From contig NC_071347.1 in NCBI RefSeq assembly GCF_027744825.2, positions 14,178,501 through 14,242,500 on the forward strand: a stretch of 64,000 nt of DNA, written 5' to 3'. The translations under genes were made by a program, and so were the position numbers. Under the pieces are notes generated by a model, which saw only the letters and a program-made list of their open reading frames with translations, was not told the DNA's origin and made no database searches. Below are positions 10,380 through 21,800 of this stretch, in pieces; the stretch's first letter is position 1, and each line of letters starts with the position of its first letter. Source of the stretch: Synchiropus splendidus. Lineage: Eukaryota > Chordata > Actinopteri > Syngnathiformes > Callionymidae.

Positions 10380-13170
10380 TTTATTTAGCTCAGTGGAGTA
10401 CGGGAGGGGTAAGGAAGAAAAACACACCATCGGGGAAGAAAGGGGGAAGAGGAGGAGTATAGAGACACATTAAACCACTGGAGCAGGACATAAGGACAGG
10501 TGCACATCACAGGTATCTTTTTGGTCATCACTATGGCAACAACATATCCAGAAAAAAGAAAATAGTTTTACCTACAATAAGGATAGCGGCGTCCTTTCAC
10601 CATAGAGGACCCCCCCACCCCCCTCCAGTATGTACATCTTACAGTCACAAAGAGAATACAAGAGAAATGAACGTTAAAGCAATTGGTATACAAAACTGCC
10701 TTTGTGGTTTTTGGAATGCACATTTCTGCACAGACGAAAAGTTCATTGGTATTGTCGTAAACATTGGTTGAATTGAAGAACAGAAAAAAAATAAATAAAT
10801 AAAACGGTTCACATCCTTTGGAAAGTTGGCTGTAATATCTAAGTCAGAGATCAGCAAAGATATTCACGCTGGTCCGAGGGACTAGAGACAATGCAGCACG
10901 GAAAGCATACCAGGAGGAGACGTGGGGCTTAACTCATTCTAAAGGGCTAAGCTGTATCTGATCACTCGGGGAAACACGAGAACAACAACAAAAAAATACT
11001 GCTTCTTTATCGTCTCGGAATTTCAGCAATTTATGGGCAATTAAAAATAATCCAGAGGAATTAAGCCCCACATGCCCATTTGTTTTGACAGAATAACAGT
11101 AGAATCAACAGCATCACAGGTATCATTACAGTTTGTAGTCATTAAAGCCTAGTGGTAAAGCGATCAGAGCATGCATTTTTCTACAGTATTGTTAGAAACT
11201 ACAGTACATTAGCAGCAAACTGGACATCCTTAAGGGCTGGAGTTCAACACTATGGTTTAACAAAACGGATAAAAAATAAACGTCAACATTTCTCAAGAGA
11301 AGTAAAACTCTTCAACCGCTATGTTACAAACTGCCATGGCTCTAGTTTGGGGTTTTGGTTACAGTCTCCAGTGTGCTATTGAGAGGCAGAAACAGTAGCT
11401 TAGATACAGGGACTCTTTCCTTCTTTAAAAACAGCAATACATCGTCAAGTAAACAGTAGCGCTTATTTTTGTAGGTCACATGGTTAAAGTATTTTCACGT
11501 CTTTGGATATTTGTCTTAAAGCATTAATTATTGTTTAGCTATTATTGTTATATTATTATTATTACAGTTAGAATAAGGACCGGTTGCAAATGAACACAGG
11601 GAGAAGGGGAGTAAGAACAAAGATGGGAAGGGGGGAATAAATTAAAGAGTACAAAAATAACATCAATAACATAGTTTTTTTTTTTCCTGCTCCAAGCAGT
11701 AGCTCCATTTCTGAAGGAGGGAAGTGGAGCTGTTTAAACATCCAATGAAGTCTTGAGTCAACCATACAAAAGCTAAATACTGTACATTTACCCCTCACAC
11801 AATTTAACACTTCAGTTTCAATAAGTAACAATCTATTACTCGGTGGTGAAAAGCTCAGATCTTTGAAATACAGGTGTCGTGGAATACGTGTCAAGGTAAA
11901 CCATGTCGCTCCGTTTTAAAAACAGAGGCTGCTAGGATCGGGTTTGAAGTGGAGCCATGTTCCGCTGTTGACCTGAGCACAGAAAGCTTTATATTTATTA
12001 CACAACATTGGTAAGCCATTGGTATATTTAAGTAGGACAGAAAGGCAGTACGTCCTTGCCTGAACATATCAAAGCTGTCATAATCTTTTCATAATCATGA
12101 CACTATTATATCGAAGCAAGACAGTTCATCTCAATTCATAGGATTTTATATTAGGAAAACTATTACTAAACACACACAACGTAAATTTGAGTTTGGTTAA
12201 AATTTTCATATACAGTATAATGGTGGTGGAGTGCTATAAAAATAGTTCATCCTTTTCAGGACAAACCCACCTTTATGTTCTGTGCTATTTGGGCTATTAT
12301 CAACTAAGAGGACATAGAATGTGTACATGTACGACAGAAGACTTATCATTGGCTTGTGGTGGGTGAAGCTGCAGTCTGGCGCTCGATCAGTTTATTGGTT
12401 TTCAGCTTACTGACGCCAGCTGCAGATCACGCCGTTCACCGTACAGACGTCAGCTCTGCAGTTTGTTACTAAAAGCAAAAATGGAACAAAAATTCACAGA
12501 CATGTAAAATTTTGGTTACGAGCTTTGGAATCTGAGTCAGTCTTTACAAAAGCTCTATGCAGATACCTCAATCTAGTTCGAGGATATTCTGTTTCTTTTC
12601 CCCCTGTTTGCTTGTTTGTTTGTTTGTTTTTTTTCTTCAAGTTTATCTTTTGGAGTTCTCTATTTACACTAAAATCTCTTTGACAATTTTTTTCCCGGCC
12701 ACGAAGAGACCGGAACTACATGCTACACAGCTAGTCATCTAGCACTGTCTGGTGGAGGGCCCAATGTCAGTCGTGCAGACTGAGAGGTAGACTGCAGGTC
12801 TAGCTGGGCAGTGAGGTCACATACTTGGAGAATGCTCTTTGGCCTCTTGTGATCTGGTTGGTTTTTTTGTTCATCAAGGTGGCTTTTGGTTGAAGAAGGT
12901 TATCTGACGAAGAGGGGAGAGGAGTTCTTTGCAACAAGAAAGGACAGACCAGACAACGTTTGGCAACAATATGAAAAGAACAAAGTTTGTAGTTTAAGAG
13001 AGTCCATGACTTAAAACAGGTTCTCTTTGGGCCACTACGGCTTGTTATCTTTGGGGTGTTCTGGTTACATGTTTGGCAGCAAAGTGTGACACTCGGCCTA
13101 GAAGCTGACAGGAGGTGCAAAACCAGTTTTGGAGATGTATAGAAAAGCAAAGTGAATCCAGTCTGTCCTT
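10380..13170 (-). other. Putative 3' UTR of the ZFHX-family gene
   Basis: This is about 2.8 kb between the ZFHX stop codon (13171-13173) and a candidate AATAAA on the minus strand (10380-10385). It is A/T-rich with no plausible coding exon. I searched it in particular for the C-terminal part of ZFHX proteins (zinc fingers after the last homeodomain) and saw none. Other AATAAA-like sites exist, so the true transcript end is uncertain. Confidence 0.45.
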
Positions 13171-15810
13171 CTAAGCTCTGTCCCTCTCCCCTGCCACTGC
13201 AGTCAGCTCAGCCTGTTCTCGATCTGCAGTATCCGAGCTCATGCTCCTGGCCCTCTTTTCCTTGGCCCTGGCATTCTGGAACCACACCTGAAAATCAAAT
13301 ATGGATGTGTTAATATTAAATCTTCATGCGTTACCGGCAACAGATGTGATATGGCTTTACCTGCACGACACGGTGAGGTAGGCCCAGCTTCTGTCCGAGA
13401 GACTCGCACTCGTGCCGGTTGGGCGTGCGGTGGCTCCTGTAGAAGTCTCTCAGCTGCAGGACCTGGAAGTGGCTCATCTGTGTCCTCTGGCGCTGCTGCT
13501 GCTGGTGGTGTTGCTGCAGAGCTTGTGTGTCACCCCAGTCTGGACTGGGGCCTCCAGCACCTTCTGGGCTGAGACACCCTTGGTCACCCATACTGGTACC
13601 CTCCTCAGACTGGAAATCCTCTTCATCCTCCTCCTCATAGTCATCGTCCTCCTGCGGGTTGTTCTGATCGGTAGGCGAGGAAAAAGGGGGCTTCACTGAT
13701 AACTCGTTGCTCATGTAGCTTGGGTTTGGGTTGCAGGAGATCGATGGACTGGGTCTCTCCATTGTTGAGGACATTGCCATTGAAATCTGACCATGTAAGC
13801 CGTTAGCCATTGACAAGTTATAGCCTGCTCGTTCAGCATCTGCCCAATGTCGCGACCTCATATGGGCGTCGAGAGCACTCTTTACTTTAAAGAGAGCCCT
13901 GCAGAACGGACAGCGGAGATGGTTTAAACCCAGACTGAAACTGGAGCCTGGTCCCATCGACCGGAACTGTCCTTTTCTCTCCCTGGCTCTTGTGTTTTGA
14001 AACCAGACCTGGATAGAAAGAAGACGAAGAAGAGTTGTTCATTCATTCTTTAAATGATAATGAACAACAGCAACATACCTGAACAACACGTCTTGTAAGG
14101 CCCACATCTCGTGCAATGCCCTCGAGGACTCCTCTCGTAGGGTTAGAGTCCAAGCTGTAACGCTGATACAACACCTCCAGCTGTTCCGGTGTGATCGTCG
14201 TTCTCTGGCGTTTATCTCTTCGATGCTCTTCCTCAGCCTCTTTGGCACACCTCTGACTATCAAAGCTCATCTCTGACATCACCTTTGAACATTGCTTCAT
14301 AGGGGTCATGGATCCTTGAGAAAGGCTAGTGAGGTTGTTGCTCGAGTGATCAGGAAGTGAATTTTTCAATTGCATACTGTTTAGTTGTGAAATAAAGGGA
14401 TGCGTAGCATTGGGGTTCATCTGGGACATAGCACCGGAAAGCATTTGGCTGGCCATAAGAGTGTGGTTTGGGTGAAGCATCATATAAGGCATAGTTCGAT
14501 CGGTAAAGCCAGAATGGAGTAGTTGAACTTGGGACTGCGCAGCCAACAGATGTCTGGTCTGATGCTCCTGCCAATGTTGAATCGATGTAAGGGTCATCGG
14601 GCAGAGGCCACATTGAAATTGAGTCTGGTTTGCAGGTTTATGTTGCTTTTGTAGTTGACTCTCAGAGGGAAGTCCAGACTGCCAACTATGGTTTGTTTCA
14701 GACTCAACTGCAGTAGGAAGGCTGGGTGATATATCTGCTGGCTTTTCCACCACAGGGTCAGCTGGAGGACTATGCATGAGCCCCAGGCTGGCATTTGATA
14801 CTGACTTGGCCTTTGGAACAGTGTTTGGTGTGTATTTGGAAGAGTGAGACTCAATTTTGTTGGCGGTATTTTCTGCTAATACTTGGGCCACAGGTTGCGG
14901 GAGAGACACTGTTGGTAAGTCCTTTTGCTCCTTCTCTTCCACTGCAGGAATTCCATTTTTAGTTTCAGTAGAAGTTTTGTCCATTGGTGAGCTTGTTTTA
15001 CTTTCTCGCTTCTTTTTAACAGGCACGTGTTCATCTCTGGGCGCTAGACCTTCTGCACACTGAGAAGAATCAGGAGCAGGAGACTCTGCATGTGTGTAAT
15101 ACTCATATGTTAGATCCATTGAATTCTCATTGTTTGAGTCATTGTGTCCGTCATCCCCGCAGCTGTTATCAACATTTCCGTCTTCATTTTTGTAGCACCC
15201 ATTTTTTTTACTTTGAGTGTAGTCAAACTGTTTTCTTCCCTCCAAGTCGTCATCAGCCCCTCTATCCTGGCTTTTGCGGGCTCTCTGCCTGGCATTTTGG
15301 AACCATACAACAATCACCCTGTTGGGAAGAGACAGAAGAACAGACAACCTGTCATATTCTTCTTCTCTGGGGTAGGGGGTTGCCTCAAACACCCCCTGTA
15401 AAGTCTCCAGCTGCTTCTCTGTAAAGCGTGTGCGAGAGGACCTTCTGCCTCTATGATGGTCTCCTCTTTGGAATTCTGTCACCTGGGCTTGTTGTAACGT
15501 GTTGGTCGGAAGAGCTGGCGAAAGAGAAGATGGGGAAACAGATAGATTGCGGCTTTGCGCTGCTTCATCCCTGCCCTCCTCAAGTTCCGTTGTGGGCGGA
15601 TTGTTAAAATTGTAAGGGGAGTCTTTGTCCCGCTGCCGCTCTTTGAATAAAGTATTTCGAAACCAATGCTTGATGACTTTATGTGGCAAACCAGATTCAA
15701 CAGCCATTTTGTTAATTTCATCGTCACTTGGGAGGCTGTTGATGTCAAAATGTTTTCGAAGAACAGCCAACTGTTCTTCAGATATCCTTGTACGGGTCCT
15801 TTTACCCTGC
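13171..15810 (-). other. Homeodomain block of the ZFHX gene
   Basis: Homeodomain 1 lies near 15810-15630, homeodomain 2 near 15450-15265, and homeodomain 3 near 14218-13964 across an intron. Homeodomain 4 ends exon 13361 and finishes in exon 13287-13171. Homeodomains 3 and 4 are each cut by an intron immediately before the recognition-helix VWFQN. A C2H2 finger ([19 protein letters not shown]) follows homeodomain 3, as in other family members. Only 24 residues follow homeodomain 4 before the stop. Confidence 0.9.
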
Positions 15811-18800
15811 TGTTCGGGTATTGAAGGGCTTACTTGGGGTTGTTGTCCAGACGGGATCAGACTGGGTTGGGATGGTTGACTCAATAATGCAGGATTTAGC
15901 TGGGGGGACTGACCTAGCAACGCAGGGCTGAGCTGGGGCTGTTGATGAAGCATAGCTTGACTCATCTGTGTCTGTTGGCCCAAAAGAGCTGGGTTAAGTT
16001 GGGACTGGAATAGTTTTGCCAGTTCTGGGTTCACACTAGAATCCAGCCAGGGTTGAGGCTGGAGAGCCATCGACTGCATCACGACTGGTGGAATAAGGGG
16101 CAGCTCCATAGGAAAGGGCAAGTTTGTTAGGGGAAGCTTTGCCAACGGGAGTGGTGGAATTGGTAGCTGGGGCATAGGCAGAGGGATCATGGGTATTTTG
16201 GGAAGAGGAAGGGGCAAGGCCTTCGCTGGTGATGTGTTCTGACAAGTCGCCGACGTACCAGGACCCATGCTGTCAGCGTCCTGTTTTGGAGATGGTTGAG
16301 GTTCAGGTGAAGAGGGAGGAGTTTGAGCAGATGACTTGTCGATTGGAGAGGCTGAGTCCGAAGCTGAGGATGAAGGAATCTGTGTGTTTGTTTTCACTTG
16401 AGATTTAGTATCTTCCACCGTAGGTTCTGATTCTGACGGTGTAGTTGCGCATGAGGGCTGGCTACTAGCAGTGGCATTTTCATTAGTAGAATTTGCAAGG
16501 GGGTACATCTGGTCATACTGCAGCCTGTATTCTTTAGAGAATCTCTCCAGCGCTGCAGATGGAAACAAGACCCTGTGAAAGTATTCCTGATGGCTTTTCA
16601 AAATCATAGCATCAGAAAAAAACTTGCCACACTCCTTGCACTTCTCACCATTAGCACAACACTCTTTCTTTTTGTGTGTCAGTTCATCCTGTTCACTCTG
16701 CTGTTTTTGTGTTTGGCTCTCTTTGTCTTGTTGACAGTTTCTCTGTTCACTGTCCTTGTCAAACAGCTCGGCTTGTTCGATCAGTAGTCCTTTCAACTTT
16801 TCTTTTTCCTCCTCAGAGTTATTCTCCATGTTGTGAGTAACGGAGGGCTCGTTTTTCTCTTGGCTCGATTTTTGCTGCTGGTGTCTGTGCCTGTTTTGTA
16901 TATACTGCAGCGCTAACTCATAGCCATAACTCTGCAACAAAGCTCGAAGAGACTCTCCATTCACTGCAGCGAATGGCACTCTAGGAGGAGGGCATTGGAT
17001 CCCATGAACATTACCTGAAGTAGAATCTTTGTTCTCAGTTAGAATCTTATTGTTATCGAATGTATCTTTGTCATCCTCTAGAGACGAATTGGATTTCGCC
17101 TCTGTCGGCTTTGTGGAAGGTACATTGTTGGCACTTTCCACTTGATCTGCCATTTGTTTTTCATCCACCTCATGTAGTTGGCTTTTTGCTTTTGCCTTGA
17201 CATCTTCTGGTGGAGTAGCTTTAGTGAGCTCCAACTTGCTAAGATCTGGGCTCTTAATAGCAGAATCTGAATTGGGTTTCATCTCTCCAGACAAGTAAAA
17301 GGGTAGAAGAAGCTGCTGCTGCAGAGCGAGCAAGTTGTCCGGTGCTAAATTTAAATGCTGCAGAAGATTTTCAGTGCCGATCGGAAGATGCTGCAATATT
17401 TGAGACTGTAGCAAGGCAGTGTGTTGTAGTTGAGCTTGGGCCTGGGCCTGGGCTAAATGTTGCTGTTGTAGCAGCATTAGCTGGTTTCTAGAAGCGATCA
17501 GTTCCGCCACTTTTGCTTTATCATGCAGATTCTCGCCGCTGTTGGTAAAGCCAGCAAGTGAAGAGGTCGATGGCGTTGCTGCATCTTGCCTCTGGGTTAC
17601 AGTCAAATTCTTGTATCCCTCCTCGCTACTGGTAGCTTTCTGAGCCGTAGTGGAAGCATTAGTGGAACCTGCACCAGAAAGTGGAGTCTGAGGGGCAGGA
17701 TTCTGGGAGGCACGTGCTCTGGTTTGGTGAAGAACTGAGCGTAGATGGATGTCCAATGTGGAGCTTTGACTATAGCCCACGCCACACAATTTGCAGCGGT
17801 ATGGTCTGGGGTCTGGGCCCCGAGGGGCCTCAGGTGCAGAAACACCTGTGCTTGACTCTTGCAAAGCTCTTCTGGCTCTGTGAAGATGGGATACAGAGTT
17901 GTAGTGAACAAGAAGAATTGTTTTCTGAGTAAATGACTCAGAACATATGGTGCACTTGTAGGGCCTAGACGGATCAAGATAGCGATCCATGGTTGGATTC
18001 GCACTCTTTTTTGCCACAGAACTGATGCCCAGTTCAGTTATTGAGTCCTCCTGTAGCCCCTTTTCTGTCTCAGTTAAACTCTCCACCGCAATCTCATTTC
18101 CGCCAGTTGAGCCCCTTTCTTTGATTTCTTCTTGTTCCTCATTCCTTTCTGAACCAACTACTTCTTCTTCCATTCCTTCATCATCTCCTACTCCTGCGTC
18201 TTGACCCACTTCAGGTGATGAGCTGAGGTCACGTGGAACTGTGGTCTTATTGTTCTCTTGACCGTTTTCAGACGGTAAGGGCACGCTCTGACTTTGCGCA
18301 TCCGTCTGTGAATGGGTGTTTTGGATGTGTCTCTGTAGGGCCTCCTGACTGCGACATTGTCTAGAACAGAGAGGACATTCTGTCGCCGCCCTCATGGCAT
18401 GGTACTGCCAATGCAGCTGGAGCTTCTCCTGAGTGGGAAACGCAAGGCTGCACCTGCTGCAACGAAACCGGTAACCATGGCGATCAGAATGGGGAGGAGG
18501 ATCACTTGGAGGAGAAGTTGGGGGTGAGGAAGGGGGGGTCTGAGTTGGGGATTGAGGAGCCAGTCTTTCATTTGAAGGGTGACCAGTATTTTCTTCCAGA
18601 GGAGGGGTGAGCAGAGCTGTGACATCTTTGGATGCGACTACATCACCCTCCGTTTTCTCTCCTAAAATGAGAATCCGATATTTTCACAACGAAAAGATCC
18701 CGAAGAGATCAGAGCTTAAACATTGCTCAAACTAGTAAATTCATTTAGAAATTCATTTGAAAATACCCACCTTTTGTGTGTGATGTCAGACTGTTATTGG

Positions 18801-21800
18801 GGGCATTTTCTTTGTCAGTCTTTACACTTTCACTTTTCTGAGCGTCATCCTCACACGCATCAGTCTGCTGCTCGGTATCTAGCTGATGCTGCTGCTTCTC
18901 TGCCGGTGGCTTTACCTACGAAAGGAACGCATTCAGCTCAATGTCCGGCTTCCGCGCGCGAAGGTGAATTTCACCCAACTCAGCAGTTTTTGGTAATCAT
19001 AGAAAGTGGATTTACAATTGTTATGAATAAAACATGGTGATTGCGTTGGATAATAGAAAGCAATTATCACAATGTGTGTTCTTGCCTTCCCTAATGTCAT
19101 AAAACATTAAAACGTTAAATGAGTGTACGGCTGAGCCCCTGCCCCTGCATGCATGCCGACATATGAAGCAAGCCGCCTCAACTTGGTAATAAGAGAACAC
19201 GGCTGAGATAGGTTGGTTTGCCCTTCAGCTTCAACGACACCCTCCTATAAGCCCCAGGGGTTTAATAAAACTTTAGTGGGCTGAATAATGAATTTATTCA
19301 GAACCATTCTTCATATAGAAAACCTCCGTCTCCACAGCTCCGAGCACTGAGAGCAAGTACTCTATCTACATGAACAGCTAGCTACCCTAAGGAAAGGATG
19401 GACGGCCAAAGATGAGATTTAAATGACAAGAGTTTTTTTTTTTTTTGCTTAACGGCTCCACATGAAAGACAGAACAACCAACTCTAAACACACACACACA
19501 CACAGACTGCAGAGAAAACTGAAGGTCAGGCTTAATCTAGAAAGCGTAATTGGAAAGCAAGGTACATAATGGCCATCATCACCTCAGTCTGAATTAATGA
19601 ACCTCAATTACTATCAGAGAGAGTGAGGGAGGTGCAGGGGGGAAGGAGGGAGGATGATGATGGTCTGAGGGGGGAACGGGGTGTAGAATATGAAAAAGTG
19701 AGAGCAGGGACAGGGAGGGAAGACGCAATGGGCAGTGACAAAAAGGCTGTCTCAGAGAGCGAGAGAGAGACGGAGGGGGCAACACCAGAAATTAAGAGAC
19801 AGGAAGGGAGGAGAGATTGCAGAATAGGAATATATAAGTGTAGCTGGAGGGGGAGGGAGGGAAGGCAGAGGGGAGAAAGGGTGAAAAGCAGTCAGTGAAG
19901 TGGAGGCAAAGAGAGCAAGAGACAAAGGCCACTTAGCATACGGGCCAGGGAGATGGAGGATGGTGATGTGGATAGATGACCAGTCTTTGTTAGTTGGAGA
20001 GACACAGTAAAAAGCATGGGGGCCCCTTTTTAGCTTGACTGCACTTCTGGTAATAGAGGGCTACTTAAACATGCATTATAGAAAGACTGGCTTTTCCCTC
20101 ACTCATTCGGTCAAACCACTCTAAAAGACACACATGCACAGAGAATGCACGGCTGCATCAAAGATGATAGCGAGTAGCTACTTAAACATGCATTAAAAAA
20201 GCGCTGCCTTTCTCTCTGGTGCCTTCTTAATGGAATTGTCTCCCTACATTTCACTCCACCTTCCCCCCATCTCGTTGCCTTCTCATTTTCTTGGGCTTTC
20301 AGAAATACACATATATAACAAATACACACTTGCATACACTTACTGCGCTGATGAGTTTGTCAACACAATCCTGCGCGACGCTGTGGATATGTGTGAGGTG
20401 CTGCCGTAGCTGTGGGTATTGGACCTTCGCTTGGCACAAAGGGCACTGGACAGTCTGGAGGAATTGGAAAGCAAAAAAAAAGCAGGGCGTGAGCGAAGCG
20501 CTTGCTCAAAAAATAAGGTCTTATTTGTGCGCTTATTTAAGTCGGCTCATTTATCACACAAGTGAAGTATTACACAGAAGAGGGCGATTTAATAAGGAAC
20601 GATTTGGGATTAGCAATGGGCAAAAAAAAAACAGCTCAGCTATATTGGATATTATGAAGCTGAATATGAGGTACGGGAAGCGTGCAAGCTAAAAAGTACT
20701 TGACACTTTACTTTGCTTACCTGCTGGTTCTCATTTTGCTGGTGTGTTCTGGGCCGTTTGGTTAAGTTTTCGCTCTCGCCATCATCATGTAATGGACGCT
20801 TCATCAAGCACTTCTTCTCCTTCACAATAGAATCGTCTGGAAGAGAACAACGCTGAATCTTTCATTTCTTAATTATGGATTGACCTTCTGTAGGCTACAC
20901 TCAGATAACCTGGTTAGACAAAAAGACTGGTACAATGCCGTCAGTCCGTCTTTGGGGAAATGAATTTGAATATTCTGTCTTCATTTTCTCAGGAGAAAGC
21001 ATTTCTCAATGTGTCAGTCTCACTCTCCGAAACGTCAGATCACCGCCTTCAGTTAGTGACAGGTAAATTCCTGTCTCATTTACTGAGTTACACCTTTTAT
21101 TGTAATATTTCCTACCTCTGAAGGTAGTGCGAATGTCGGCTTTTCATATCTAGTTGTGCTTCACGCCTTTCCATCCCATCTAAACTCCAGGTAAACTCTG
21201 ATCTTACCTGACTCTGGAGAGACCTGCCGTGCTCCCAGTTTGTCTTTGGTTTGGTCAAGAAGACCTGTTGTTGTCTTACACGGCACTTCCATATCTTCAC
21301 TGAGCTCTTCTGGGACACAGAAAAATGTGTTATTATTCATGCGCAGAGAATCATAAAACGTGTGAAAACACGTTTCTTTTATTCTCAGAAGCTCCTTTGG
21401 AGTGCACTTCTTCCCTCTTGCTTTTATCCATAGTGTATTGATTAAGTATTGATTCCCCATTAGTTTCCCCTCAGAGGTGGAGTGGAGGTAATATGGACTT
21501 ACAACTCATCAGTTCACCTCGATAAGTCTTAATCCACCGCGAGACAAATTGCGCGATGGACTTCATTTGGACGGGTGTCAGGCTAATGTTCAGCCACCAG
21601 AAGTGACAGTTCACACACCTTACACGACATAAAACTGCGCTCGCCGGAAGAGTGAGCGCTGGGGGTGAGGGGGACTACCCCCCCCCCCGCCTCCTTCTTC
21701 TTCTTGTCCTGAGGATTTGTATTGAGCCATTGATTAGCAGGTGCTAGTTAGCTGTTGTCAAGGGTGATTGGGGATATAACAAGAATGTGTATTGACTAAT

